From contig NZ_JAMLDX010000006.1 of NCBI RefSeq assembly GCF_024211275.1, positions 124,001 through 188,000 on the forward strand: a stretch of 64,000 bases of DNA, given 5' to 3'. The notes beneath the pieces are model-generated. The model did not search any database. It was given only the letters and a program-made list of their open reading frames with translations, and was not told the origin of the DNA. Shown one piece after another: positions 26,611 to 35,478 of this stretch (position 1 is the stretch's first letter; each line of letters starts with the position of its first letter). The position numbers and the translations under genes were made by a program. Source of the DNA: Sphingomonas tagetis (GTDB lineage: Bacteria > Pseudomonadota > Alphaproteobacteria > Sphingomonadales > Sphingomonadaceae).

Positions 26611-27429
26611 ATGAGCGAAGAACGGATCACGCATCCCGACGGCACCCAAATCAACTTGCACAGCTGGCCCGCAATCAGTCCGAAAGCGGTCGTCATCCTT
26701 CAGCACGGTTTCAACGCGCATGGGGGGCATCTCGCTTGGGCCGCCGGGCAACTGAATACCGCCGGCTATGCCGCCTACGCCGTCGATCTACGCGGCCGCG
26801 GCAAGTCGGACGGCGAACGTTTCTTCGTCGATGACTTCGGCAAATATCTGTCCGACCTCCAGCTCGCCTTCGACCGCGCCCGCACCGATTATCCCGGCCT
26901 GCCCGTCTTCCTGATGGGCCACAGCGCCGGCGGTGTCATCGCCACCAGCTATGCGCTGCGCCACCAGCGCGAGCTCAAGGGTCTGATCTGCCACAGCTTC
27001 GCCTTCCGCGTCCCTGCCCCGCGGCTCGTCCTCAACCTGCTGCAATTGCTCAGCGGCCCGTTCCCGCGGCTCAAGGTGCTCAAGCTCAAGAACGCCGATT
27101 TCTCTCGCGATCCTGCCTGGGTGGCGATGATGAACGCCGATCCGCTGATTCATGACGAGAACCAGCCCGCCAGGACCGTCGGCGAGATGTGGAAGGCCGA
27201 CAAGCGTCTCGAAGTCTCGTTCCCGCAGCTGACCCTGCCCGTGCTGATCATCCATGGCACGAAGGATCACGCGACCCTGCCCGCCGGCAGCCAGTTCTTC
27301 TTCGACACCGCCGGCGCCACCGACAAGACGTTGAAGCTCTATGACGGCCATTTCCACGACCTGCTTGCCGATACCGGCAAGCAAGGCGTGATGGCCGACA
27401 TCGTCGCCTGGCTGGACGCACGGATTTGA
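26611..27429 (+). CDS. Alpha/beta hydrolase, monoacylglycerol lipase-like
   Basis: A 272-residue serine hydrolase of the alpha/beta fold. The nucleophile elbow is GHSAGG (about residue 108), the acid is the Asp in HGTKDHATLP, and the catalytic His lies in YDGHFHDLL. QHGFNAHGGHLAWAAGQL and DLRGRGKSDGER match the monoacylglycerol lipase subfamily. No signal peptide is present, so it should act in the cytoplasm on membrane-derived glycerides. The ATG at 26611 has GGAGG 5 bases upstream. Confidence 0.85.
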   Translation: MSEERITHPDGTQINLHSWPAISPKAVVILQHGFNAHGGHLAWAAGQLNTAGYAAYAVDLRGRGKSDGERFFVDDFGKYLSDLQLAFDRARTDYPGLPVFLMGHSAGGVIATSYALRHQRELKGLICHSFAFRVPAPRLVLNLLQLLSGPFPRLKVLKLKNADFSRDPAWVAMMNADPLIHDENQPARTVGEMWKADKRLEVSFPQLTLPVLIIHGTKDHATLPAGSQFFFDTAGATDKTLKLYDGHFHDLLADTGKQGVMADIVAWLDARI

Positions 27430-27511
27430 ACGCATCCCGCCGCGCAAGCGGGTGACATTCGTCCCCGCCCCCCTTATCATCCCCAAACCGGTGCCAAAGC
27501 CGTTGACTGGG

Positions 27512-29026
27512 ATGAAGCAATCGATGTTTGAACGAACCGGGCCGCGCGTGCTTGCGGCCCTGCTTGCAGCTGGCGTTTCCACCGCGGCGTTCGCGCAGCA
27601 GGCGGCCCAGCAGGTGACGGCGCCCCCGCCCGCGACCACCGCCATTCCCGCGCCGCAACCGGGTCAGACCCCCGTGCCGGTGCCGGTCGCGCCGGTTCAG
27701 GCGCCGCTGCCCGACCTCACCCCCGATCAGGCCGATCAGGTCCGCCGCCTGATCGTGCAGGGCCGCATCGCGCAGGGGCTGCGCTATTCGACCGCCGAGG
27801 CCGAAGTGCTGCCCGCCGACCCGCAGGGTCTCGTCCGTGCCGCGCTCGATTATGCCCGTGCGATCCATATCGGCCGGCTCGATACCGCGGATTTTCAGGA
27901 AGATTGGGCGCTGCGCCCCGCCGCCTGGGACCCGCTGCCCGGCTTTACGCAGGCCGTCGCCGGCAACCGCATCCCGGCTTGGTTCGCCGGCCTGACGCCG
28001 CAGTACGAAGGCTATGACAACCTCCGCAAGGGCCTCGCCCGCTACCGCCGGGTCGAGGCTGCCGGCGGCTGGAGCACGATTGCCGCCGGCCCCGACATGG
28101 CGCTGGGCGCCAGCGGCGCGCGCGTCGCCGCCTTGCGCGCCCGGCTCGCGGTCGAGGATGGCGAGGTCGTCGCCACCGGCGACAAGTTCGACGCCGCGCT
28201 CAAGGAAGCCGTGGTCCGCGCGCAACGCCGCTACGGCCTGCCGCCGACCGGCGTCGTCTCGACCGGCACGCTCGCCGCGCTCAATGTCCCCGTCTCCAGC
28301 CGCGTCCGCCAGATCATGGCCAACATGGAACGTTGGCGCTGGATGCCCAAGGAAATGCCGGTCGACCGCATCCAGGTGAATATCGCCGCCGCGCAAGTCG
28401 CGGTGTTCGAGGGCGACAAGCCGGTGATGTCGATGCGCGGCGCCACTGGCAAGCCGGGCGGCGGCGAGACGCCGATGCTCGCCTCGTCGATCCACTCGGT
28501 CGTGCTCAACCCGCCCTGGAACGTCCCCGCCGGCATCGCCCAGCGCGAGCTGTTCCCCAAGGGCTCGGCCTATCTCGCGCGCAACGGCTTCAAGGTGATC
28601 GGCACCGGCGCCGCGCGCCGCCTGCAGCAGCAGCCGTCGCACTCCGCGCTCGGCAAATACAAGTTCGACTTCGCCAACCCGTTCGCGGTCTATCTCCACG
28701 ACACGCCGGGCAAGGGCATCTTCTCGAGCTACGATCGCCTCGCCTCGCACGGCTGCATCCGGCTCGAACGCCCCGGCGACCTCGCCCGCCTGCTGCTCGA
28801 CGGCAGCACCGAATGGACCCCCGAAGCGATCGACGCCGCGCTCGCCAAGGGTGAGACCAAACGCGCCGACCTGCCCAAGGATGTCGCGGTCTATCTGCTC
28901 TACTGGACCGCCTATGCCAGCCAGAGCGGCACGATGAACTTCCGCGGCGACCCCTATGGCTGGGACAAGACGCTCGCCACCAAGATCGAATCGCGGTCCG
29001 CCGCCCAAGCGCTGGCCGCTCGTTGA
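27512..29026 (+). CDS. L,D-transpeptidase, YcbB/LdtD-like
   Basis: A 504-residue periplasmic peptidoglycan cross-linker that forms 3-3 bridges. A signal peptide ends near AAFAQ (about residue 26), followed by a Pro-rich linker. A scaffold region and a peptidoglycan-binding-like helix set (ALKEAVVRAQRRYGLPPTG) precede the YkuD catalytic domain. The active-site motif SHGCIRLERPGDL is intact with the nucleophilic Cys, and the lid-type segment with MLASSIHSVVLNPPWNVP fits the YcbB group. The ATG at 27512 gives a complete signal peptide; an ATG at 27524 is an alternative. It is followed at 45 bases by a lipoprotein gene. Confidence 0.9.
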   Translation: MKQSMFERTGPRVLAALLAAGVSTAAFAQQAAQQVTAPPPATTAIPAPQPGQTPVPVPVAPVQAPLPDLTPDQADQVRRLIVQGRIAQGLRYSTAEAEVLPADPQGLVRAALDYARAIHIGRLDTADFQEDWALRPAAWDPLPGFTQAVAGNRIPAWFAGLTPQYEGYDNLRKGLARYRRVEAAGGWSTIAAGPDMALGASGARVAALRARLAVEDGEVVATGDKFDAALKEAVVRAQRRYGLPPTGVVSTGTLAALNVPVSSRVRQIMANMERWRWMPKEMPVDRIQVNIAAAQVAVFEGDKPVMSMRGATGKPGGGETPMLASSIHSVVLNPPWNVPAGIAQRELFPKGSAYLARNGFKVIGTGAARRLQQQPSHSALGKYKFDFANPFAVYLHDTPGKGIFSSYDRLASHGCIRLERPGDLARLLLDGSTEWTPEAIDAALAKGETKRADLPKDVAVYLLYWTAYASQSGTMNFRGDPYGWDKTLATKIESRSAAQALAAR

Positions 29027-29070
29027 TGTTGCGTTTTTCGGCATTTGCCGCACCTCGAACAGGAGATCAC

Positions 29071-29382
29071 ATGACCCGTCGCCTGCCCCTCGCTGCCGCG
29101 CTCCTCGCCGCCGCCACGCTCGCCGCCTGCTCGGGCGGCTCGGACGCGCCGCCGCCGCCTGCCAACGAAGCCGATAATGTCGTCGTGGTCGACGAGACTC
29201 CGCCCGAGAATGTCGTCGAGCCGACGCCGAGCCCAACGCCGACGCCCAGCCCGACCCCGGTCGCGCAGGAGCAGCCGCACGCGCAGCAGGTGCAGGACGA
29301 TGCCGACGCCGTCGGCATGACCGCGCGCCTGCCGCAGCAGGAGGGCGAGGAAAAGGCCCAGCCCGCCGAGCCGGTCCACTGA
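29071..29382 (+). CDS. Small Pro-rich lipoprotein
   Basis: A 103-residue lipoprotein with signal and lipobox ATLAAC, so lipidation at Cys 20 or thereabouts is expected. The mature part is disordered: acidic and valine-rich (NVVVVDETPPENVV), then a PTPSPTPTPSPTP stretch and a Gln/Glu-rich tail. No known domain is seen. AGGAG lies 5 bases before the ATG. The position after the L,D-transpeptidase suggests an envelope role, for example a tether or a cofactor of the transpeptidase; that is inference only. Confidence 0.75.
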   Translation: MTRRLPLAAALLAAATLAACSGGSDAPPPPANEADNVVVVDETPPENVVEPTPSPTPTPSPTPVAQEQPHAQQVQDDADAVGMTARLPQQEGEEKAQPAEPVH

Positions 29383-29411
29383 TCCGATCCCGGCCGGGCG
29401 GGGAAGGCGAC

Positions 29412-29439
29412 TTGACTTCCCCGCCCCGCCCTGTATTGG
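29412..29439 (+). promoter_or_regulatory. Probable rplJ promoter
   Basis: TTGACT (29412-29417) and TATTGG (29434-29439) are separated by 16 bases, about 270 bases before rplJ. The -35 is strong and the -10 fair. Confidence 0.45.
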
Positions 29440-29710
29440 CGCGCCTTCGCTTCGCCGCGGGGAGACTCGTGGCGGGACGAAACCGTCCGAGACAGTTGGT
29501 GACCGGAATTTGCCGGTCTTAATTTCCAGCCAAGACGGGGACAGCGATATTTACCGGCGGACCCAAGCGATTGGCGTCTCCGGGTCAGCCAGCCGGAGCT
29601 CATCCGCGCCCTGACGATCATGCCCCTCGGACGAGGGGGTTGGGCATCCGCCCTTCCTCCGGCGTAACCGGCTCCAGTCCTTTGGGCTGGGGTATTTTGA
29701 GGAGACCGGC
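29440..29710 (+). promoter_or_regulatory. rplJ leader region
   Basis: This 270-base non-coding stretch before rplJ is rich in hairpins: GACCGG-AATTTG-CCGGTC around 29503-29520, CCCCTCG-GA-CGAGGGG at 29623-29638, and a CCAG/CTGG pair just before the ribosome-binding site TGAGGAG. In many bacteria L10-L7/L12 represses rplJL by binding such a leader. I cannot confirm the kink-turn element by eye. Confidence 0.45.
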
Positions 29711-30226
29711 ATGGATCGTGCTCAGAAGACCGAAGCCGTTGCCGAGCTGAACCGCACCTTCAACGAGGTCGGCGTGGTGGTCGTCACCCGCAACCTCGGG
29801 ATGACCGTCAAGCAATCGACGGACCTCCGCAACAAGATGCGCGACGCCGGTGCGAGCTACAAGGTCGCGAAGAACCGCCTTGCCAAGATCGCGCTCGACG
29901 GCACCGATTATTCGGTGCTCTCGGACCTGCTGACGGGTCCGACTGCGCTCGCCACCTCGATCGATCCCGTTGCTGCTGCAAAGGTCGCGATCGAGTTCGC
30001 CAAGACCAACGACAAGCTCGAGATCGTTGGCGGCGCGATGGGTGCGCAGCTGTTGAACGCGGAAGGCGTGAAGGCGCTCGCATCGCTGCCTTCGCTCGAC
30101 GAACTGCGCGGCAAGCTCGTCGGCCTGCTTCAGGCTCCGGCCTCGAAGCTCGCTGCGATCACCGCGGCGCCCGCCGGCCAGCTGGCGCGCGTGTTCAACG
30201 CCTATGCGGAGAAGGAAGCCGCCTGA
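29711..30226 (+). CDS. rplJ: 50S ribosomal protein L10
   Basis: L10 anchors the L7/L12 stalk to the ribosome. It is 171 residues long. Family features: the N-terminal [14 protein letters not shown], the rRNA-binding [16 protein letters not shown] region and the C-terminal helix [14 protein letters not shown] that binds L12 dimers. It heads the rplJ-rplL operon, with a structured leader before it and rplL 51 bases after it. Confidence 0.97.
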   Translation: MDRAQKTEAVAELNRTFNEVGVVVVTRNLGMTVKQSTDLRNKMRDAGASYKVAKNRLAKIALDGTDYSVLSDLLTGPTALATSIDPVAAAKVAIEFAKTNDKLEIVGGAMGAQLLNAEGVKALASLPSLDELRGKLVGLLQAPASKLAAITAAPAGQLARVFNAYAEKEAA

Positions 30227-30277
30227 GGCGTGCTTTCGCGACTATTTTCGAACCAATCTGATTGAAGGGAATATACC

Positions 30278-30655
30278 ATGGCTGACCTGAACAAGCTCGT
30301 CGACGCTCTCTCGGAGCTGACCGTCCTCGAAGCCGCCGAGCTCTCGAAGCTCCTCGAAGAGAAGTGGGGCGTTTCGGCCGCCGCGCCTGTCGCCGTTGCC
30401 GCTGCCGGCGGTGGCGCCGCCGCTGCCCCGGCTGCTGAAGAGCAGACCGAGTTCGACGTGATCCTCACCGGCGACGGTGGCAAGAAGATCAACGTCATCA
30501 AGGAAGTCCGCGCGATCACCCAGCTCGGCCTGACCGAAGCGAAGGCTCTCGTCGAGGGCGCGCCGAAGGCCGTCAAGGAGGGCGTGTCGAAGGACGAGGC
30601 CGAGAAGATCAAGAAGCAGCTCGAGGAAGCCGGCGCGACCGTCGAGGTCAAGTAA
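30278..30655 (+). CDS. rplL: 50S ribosomal protein L7/L12
   Basis: The multi-copy stalk protein that recruits translational GTPases. It is 125 residues long: an N-terminal dimerisation helix ([20 protein letters not shown]), an Ala/Gly-rich hinge, and the C-terminal domain with [20 protein letters not shown] and [16 protein letters not shown] precedes the start. A terminator follows at once, so rpoB is not on this transcript. Confidence 0.98.
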   Translation: MADLNKLVDALSELTVLEAAELSKLLEEKWGVSAAAPVAVAAAGGGAAAAPAAEEQTEFDVILTGDGGKKINVIKEVRAITQLGLTEAKALVEGAPKAVKEGVSKDEAEKIKKQLEEAGATVEVK

Positions 30656-30684
30656 GCTTCTTCTGCTTCACGGCAGACGAGATG

Positions 30685-30717
30685 AAGGGGCGGTCCGGTA
30701 ACGGGCCGCCCCTTTTC
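30685..30717 (+). terminator. Rho-independent terminator after rplL
   Basis: AAGGGGCGG pairs with CCGCCCCTT across an inner CC/GG extension and a short loop, followed by TTTTC. It separates rplJL from downstream genes. Confidence 0.88.
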
Positions 30718-30806
30718 TGTTGTGGGGGCGGTATCGACACGCGCCTCCATCCCCGTCCCTTTTCGTCGCGCAATACCTCACCTAAGGCTTTGCGCGGGGG
30801 CACATT

Positions 30807-32837
30807 TTGACCGGCACGCGATCGACTTCATCCACCCGCTATCTTCCGGCGATCGACGGGCTGCGCGCGGTCGCCGCGCTCTCGGTCATGCTGTTCCACA
30901 TCTGGCCGCGGCTGCTGCCGGGCGGCTATACCGGCGTCGACATCTTCTTCGTCATCTCGGGCTTCGTCGTCACCCGCTCGCTCGCCGGCCGCGAGTTTGC
31001 GAGCCTCGGACAATTCGCTGCCTTCTTCTACGCGCGCCGCCTGCTGCGGATCATGCCGGCGCTGGTCGCGATGCTGCTCGTCACCCTGCTGGCCGCACAG
31101 CTGTTCATCCCCGACGCCTGGCTCAGCAACAGCCTGGCCCAGGTCGCGCGCTTCGCCTTTTTCGGCCTCAGCAACATCGTCCTCGCCACCGATACCGACA
31201 GCTATTTCGGCCCGCAGGCGACTCACAATCCCGTCACCCACACCTGGTCGCTGGGGGTCGAGGAGCAATTCTACCTGATCTTCCCGCTGATCCTGTGGTG
31301 GCACATGCGCAGCCACAGCCGTGCGCGCGCGGTGCGGTCGGTGGCATGGCTCTCCGCGACGTCGCTGATCCTGTGTGCGGTGCTGAGCTTCGCCGCGCCG
31401 AAATTCGCTTTCTACTTGATCGTCACGCGCTTCTGGGAGCTCGGCCTCGGCATGCTGCTATGTCTGACGCAGGACCGCTGGCGCGGCTGGGCGGCGCAGC
31501 AGCGCTGGCTCGTCCCGGCAGGCCTGCTGCTGATCGCGACCGGATTCGCCACGCCGGAGGGGCTGCCTTTCCCCTTCCCGTTCGCGCTGCCCGCCGTCCT
31601 CGGCACCGGCGTGCTGATCATGGCCGTCGCCGCGGAAACCTCGCCGCGCCTCCTGTCGAACCCGCCGATGGCCGGCATCGGGCGCGTCTCCTACTCGCTC
31701 TATCTGTGGCACTGGCCGGTGATCGTGCTGCTGCGCTGGACCACCGGCCTGCACACGCTGCCGCTCCAGCTGCTCGCGCTGGCGCTCGGCGTGACGCTCG
31801 CGGTCGCCTCCTATCTCCTGATCGAAAAGCCGCTGCGCCGCCACCCGCGCTTCACCGCGCAGCCGCCCGCGCGCACCGTGGGTCAAGCCGCCATCGCCGT
31901 GATCCTCTGCACGCTGGCGGGTCATGGCCTGATCGCGGCGCACGACCGCATCACGCTGAGCGTCACCGGCGACCGCCATGCCTGGTATGCCGAGCCGGAA
32001 CGCGCGCTACCGGCGCCCGCGCGCTGCGCCGTGCGCTACGCCAAGCAACGGCTGGAGCGCGGCGAGCTGTCGAGCTGGACGCCCGGCTGCCCGCCTGCCT
32101 TCACGATCTTCGTCCCCGCGGACTCGCACGGCCTCGCTTATGCGCCGAACCTGCACCGGCTGGCGGCGGAGACCGGCGCGCAGGTGCGGCTCTATTTCCG
32201 CGCCGGCTGCCCCTATTTCAAGCTGATCGAGACTCACGCCTCGCGGCCCCGTTGCGCCGGCTGGTACCAAGCCGTGGCCGAGGACATTGCAGGGCGCTCG
32301 CGCCCCGGCGACGTCGTGTTCCTCCCCGGCCTGCGCCTCAAGCGCATCGCCAACCAGTTTCCCGGCGATCCCGACGCCGGCGCGGACCTCGACCGGGTTG
32401 TGCCCGCCGCGCTGGCGGAGGCGACCACGATCCTGGCCCGGCTCGGTGCAGGCGGCGCGGGGATCGTGCTCGAAGCGCCCAAGCCGCTCTTCCCCAGCCC
32501 GGTGTTCCGCTGCGCCGACTCGTTCAACCGCGCCAATCCGATCTGCCGCGGCCTCACCACCTCGCGCGCCCAGGTGATCGAGCGGCGGCGTCATGTCATG
32601 GCGGCGATGCAGTCGCTGGCAGCGAGCGTGCCCCGGACCTTGCTATGGGATCCGCTGCCGCTGCTCTGCCCCGGCGCAACCTGCGAGGCGCTGCCCGGCG
32701 GCCACCCATTGTTCCTCGACGGCGATCATCTGAGCGGCCTTGGCAACGACCGCGTCTATCCAGATCTCAAACGTGCGATCCTCAGCCGGGCGGCTTGGGG
32801 ACGTAGCGCTTCGCCGCAAGCGGCCCGAACCCGCTAG
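30807..32837 (+). CDS. OatA-type acyltransferase with C-terminal SGNH domain
   Basis: A 676-residue inner-membrane protein. The N-terminal acyltransferase-3 domain has about ten membrane segments and the signature YLPAIDGLRAVAALSVMLFH, GGYTGVDIFFVISGFV and THTWSLGVEEQFYL. The periplasmic C-terminal part is SGNH-like: the nucleophile block reads ADSHGLAY (usual form GDSHA) and the catalytic Asp-His block is DGDHLSGLGN. Such proteins O-acetylate peptidoglycan, lipopolysaccharide or exopolysaccharide; the target is unknown. The start is TTG at 30807 with GGGGG upstream. The last 56 bases overlap the end of the convergent minus-strand gene. Confidence 0.85.
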   Translation: MTGTRSTSSTRYLPAIDGLRAVAALSVMLFHIWPRLLPGGYTGVDIFFVISGFVVTRSLAGREFASLGQFAAFFYARRLLRIMPALVAMLLVTLLAAQLFIPDAWLSNSLAQVARFAFFGLSNIVLATDTDSYFGPQATHNPVTHTWSLGVEEQFYLIFPLILWWHMRSHSRARAVRSVAWLSATSLILCAVLSFAAPKFAFYLIVTRFWELGLGMLLCLTQDRWRGWAAQQRWLVPAGLLLIATGFATPEGLPFPFPFALPAVLGTGVLIMAVAAETSPRLLSNPPMAGIGRVSYSLYLWHWPVIVLLRWTTGLHTLPLQLLALALGVTLAVASYLLIEKPLRRHPRFTAQPPARTVGQAAIAVILCTLAGHGLIAAHDRITLSVTGDRHAWYAEPERALPAPARCAVRYAKQRLERGELSSWTPGCPPAFTIFVPADSHGLAYAPNLHRLAAETGAQVRLYFRAGCPYFKLIETHASRPRCAGWYQAVAEDIAGRSRPGDVVFLPGLRLKRIANQFPGDPDAGADLDRVVPAALAEATTILARLGAGGAGIVLEAPKPLFPSPVFRCADSFNRANPICRGLTTSRAQVIERRRHVMAAMQSLAASVPRTLLWDPLPLLCPGATCEALPGGHPLFLDGDHLSGLGNDRVYPDLKRAILSRAAWGRSASPQAARTR

Positions 32838-33915
32838 CCGCCCGCTCGACCCAGAGCGGGCCGAGCTTGTCGCCGCCCGGCGCCGGCACCGTGCCCACCA
32901 TGAACGCATCGCGGAGCGTCTTGATGCTCAAACCCGCATACCAGCGCAGCGCGACCGGCACGATCGGCACGAACATCGGCTTGCCCTGCACGTTCACCGC
33001 CGGCATCTGCCCGTCGGGCAAGCTCACCTGGCCGTTGAGCATGAACACGCCGCCCGGGGCGATGCTGAATGGTTCCGACCCCGTCGTCATCCGCGCCGAG
33101 GCGTGGAAGCCGGCGATATGCTCGTCCTGCTGGGCATTGGCGCCCATCAGCGCCATCACGGCGCGGATATTGTCGGCGCTCTCGGTCCCGCGATTCTGGA
33201 TGAACAGCTCGAAATCGAGCGTCACCAGTCCGTCGCGGATTGCCGCGCGCAGCGGGCGCAGTTCGGTCACCAACATGCCCTCGGGCGGCGGTGCCGGCGC
33301 GGCGGCGGGCGGTGTCTGGACGCGGGCTGGCGGACTCGGTGTCGGCGGTGGCGGCGGCACCGCGACCGGCGCGCTCACCGGCTCGACCGCCTCGACCTCC
33401 TCCGCCGCCGCGCGGCGCCGGCGGCCGAGCAACCATCCCGCCGCCACGCCGAGTACCAGCAGCAAGCCGCCGCCCAGCGCCGCCCAGATCCACACCGGTA
33501 CGGCCTCGCCCGCAGGTTCCGGCGCAGCCGCGATGTTGGTGCTGAGATCGCTTTCCACCGCTGGCGCCGGCTCGGACACCACTGCCGGCGTCGCACTCGC
33601 GGTCCGACTGGCAGACGGAGCCGGCACAGCCGCGGCTGCGTCCGGCGCGCGCGCGGCGGGCCGTGTCGCGGCTGGTCGCGCGACTGCGGGCGGCGATGCG
33701 GTCGCGGTCGGAAGCGGCTGGATCGTCAGCGGCGTCGGAGTTGGCGATGGCGCGGGTGTCGGCGGCGGCGCGGGGGTCTGGCCCGACGGCGGCAGATTGA
33801 AATCGCCGACCGGCGGCGTCACGATCACCGGCTGCCGGCTGTTCTGGCCAGCCGCAGGAAAAGCGAGAAGGAAAAGGGTCAGCGCACTCGTGGCGCGAAG
33901 CTTGAACACGGTCAC
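32782..33915 (-). CDS. Pro/Ala-rich single-pass membrane protein (paralogue B)
   Basis: A 377-residue protein of unknown function. Layout: signal peptide (LTLFLLAFPAAGQ), a short mature N-terminus with PVIVTPPVGDF, a long Pro/Ala/Thr-rich linker, one membrane segment (VWIWAALGGGLLLVLGVAAG) followed by RRRR, another Pro-rich linker, and a C-terminal beta-rich domain (about 230-375) with VTLDFELFIQNRGTESADNI. The domain resembles an Ig-like or CARDB-like sandwich, probably cytoplasmic if the signal is cleaved. The neighbouring gene at 34007 has the same layout and shares the VTPPV motif. The start GTG at 33915 has GGCGG upstream. Confidence 0.68.
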   Translation of the reverse strand: MTVFKLRATSALTLFLLAFPAAGQNSRQPVIVTPPVGDFNLPPSGQTPAPPPTPAPSPTPTPLTIQPLPTATASPPAVARPAATRPAARAPDAAAAVPAPSASRTASATPAVVSEPAPAVESDLSTNIAAAPEPAGEAVPVWIWAALGGGLLLVLGVAAGWLLGRRRRAAAEEVEAVEPVSAPVAVPPPPPTPSPPARVQTPPAAAPAPPPEGMLVTELRPLRAAIRDGLVTLDFELFIQNRGTESADNIRAVMALMGANAQQDEHIAGFHASARMTTGSEPFSIAPGGVFMLNGQVSLPDGQMPAVNVQGKPMFVPIVPVALRWYAGLSIKTLRDAFMVGTVPAPGGDKLGPLWVERAASGFGPLAAKRYVPKPPG

Positions 33916-33939
33916 CCGCCGCGCGTTAGCAGATGCGCG

Positions 33940-34002
33940 CGGCCCCGCGCACCAACAAAGTGCGCGGGGCCGGCTCGGATGGCGCCCGCCTCATTGCGGG
34001 CG
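33940..34002. repeat. Two hairpins between the paralogous membrane-protein genes
   Basis: A perfect 12-bp stem (33940-33951 with 33961-33972) is followed by a 7-bp stem CGCCCGC/GCGGGCG (33983-33989 with 33996-34002). Neither has a T run on the coding (minus) strand. They could stabilise or process the transcript between the two genes. Confidence 0.5.
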
Positions 34003-34006
34003 GAGT

Positions 34007-35308
34007 TCACACCTTGGCGGGGACGCTGTGCAGCCGCGCCTCGATATCGGCGTACATTGCCGGCTCGTCCTCGAATGCGATCGGCACCAGCGCCTCGCCG
34101 CCATTGACGCGGCCGATGGTGAAGGCGGCCGCGGTGCGCCCCTCGCTGCCGTCCGGCAGGCGATAGCGCGCATCGGCGAGCACGACCGGCGTGAAGCCCT
34201 CATGGCCCTCGCCGTCATTCGCGACATGCAGGTCGTCGCGCGGCAGCGTCACTGCGCCGTCGACACGCGTGCCGTCGCCCGGTGCGATCGCATCGGCCTC
34301 GACCACGCCGTCCGCCGGCGGATCGATCAGCAGCTTTTCGATCGCGGCGGTCTCGCCGGGGCGGCCGCTCAGCATGAACGCGCCGATGCGGACATCCTCG
34401 GCCTGCACGCCGCCAGCGTTGGCGACGGTCAGCTCGAACTCGACCACGCCTTCGTCGCGATTGAGGCCGGCACGGATCGGCCGCATCGCCAGCTCGAGCT
34501 GCGGACGGTCACCATGCGGCGCGGCGCCACCCAATACCGCGTCGATGTCATCGGCGTCGGGGCGGCTCAGCGTGGCATTCTCGAGCGCGGCATGGACTTC
34601 AGGCTCATGCTGCGGCGGGGCGGCCGGACGGTCGATGAACATCGGTGCGGCCGCGATCGGCTCCGGCGCGATCGGCGCGCGGGATTCGACGAACGGCACG
34701 GTCTCGGCGACCGGCGCGGCGGCGACCGGCGCGGCCTCGTAATAGTCCTCATACACCTCGTCCTCGCGGCGGCGGCGCAGCAGCAGGAACGCGGCAATCG
34801 CGGCAGCGGCGACCCCGAGGCCGGCCAGCACCAGCCACAAGGTGCCGCCGTCCCCGGCGGGTTGCTCCGCCGGCGTTTCGACCGTCGTGGTTTCGACCGG
34901 CGCGGCGGTGGCCGGCGCGGTCTCGACCGGCGGCGTCACCGGTGCGGCGGCAACTAATGCTGCAGGTTGCACAGCAGGCACTGCCTGAGCCGGGGCGGGA
35001 CGAACCGGCGCACGTTGCGCGACCGGCGCGTTGCGGGCCGCGGGCCGTTCGGCGCGCTGCGTGGCGGCGCGCTCACGCGCCTCCTGCTGCGCCTGCTCGG
35101 CGACGCCAGGGGCGATCGTCGTGCGCGACTCGCCGGACGGCGCCTGCGCCACTGGTGCCGGTGCGGGCGCCGGCGCGGCCGGCACCACGACCACCGGCGG
35201 GGTCACGATGTCCTGCGCGAAAGCGGTTGAAGGGATGGCGACGGCCGCAAGAAACAGGGCGGTCGCCGGGCGAAGCGCGTTGCGCGCAATGTTTGGGTTT
35301 GGGGTCAT
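34007..35308 (-). CDS. Pro/Ala-rich single-pass membrane protein (paralogue A)
   Basis: A 433-residue protein with the same layout as its downstream neighbour: signal peptide cleaved near STAFAQ, mature start DIVTPPVVVV, a long Ala/Pro/Gln linker, one membrane segment (LWLVLAGLGVAAAAIAAFLL) followed by RRRRED, an acidic stretch with YEDYYE, and a C-terminal beta domain (about 290-430) with VVEFELTVANAGGVQAEDVRIGAFML. Both proteins share the phrase pattern V-x-F-E-L-x-(V/I)-x-N-x-G followed by an alpha-turn. I do not recognise a characterised family. The ATG at 35308 precedes the unit; the two genes are probably cotranscribed. Confidence 0.7.
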   Translation of the reverse strand: MTPNPNIARNALRPATALFLAAVAIPSTAFAQDIVTPPVVVVPAAPAPAPAPVAQAPSGESRTTIAPGVAEQAQQEARERAATQRAERPAARNAPVAQRAPVRPAPAQAVPAVQPAALVAAAPVTPPVETAPATAAPVETTTVETPAEQPAGDGGTLWLVLAGLGVAAAAIAAFLLLRRRREDEVYEDYYEAAPVAAAPVAETVPFVESRAPIAPEPIAAAPMFIDRPAAPPQHEPEVHAALENATLSRPDADDIDAVLGGAAPHGDRPQLELAMRPIRAGLNRDEGVVEFELTVANAGGVQAEDVRIGAFMLSGRPGETAAIEKLLIDPPADGVVEADAIAPGDGTRVDGAVTLPRDDLHVANDGEGHEGFTPVVLADARYRLPDGSEGRTAAAFTIGRVNGGEALVPIAFEDEPAMYADIEARLHSVPAKV

Positions 35309-35478
35309 AACGGGGGGTCAATGAGTGGAACCTGCGATTCGTCGCCTGAGCGGCTCCAAATTGCGGCGAGCCGTTAACCAGCACCGGCGAGACGATGACT
35401 CCGTTCCGCCATGAAAACGAAACGGCGGCAACAATCGTTACCACCGTTTCTACTTCATGCCTTCGTCGAAACGACTAT

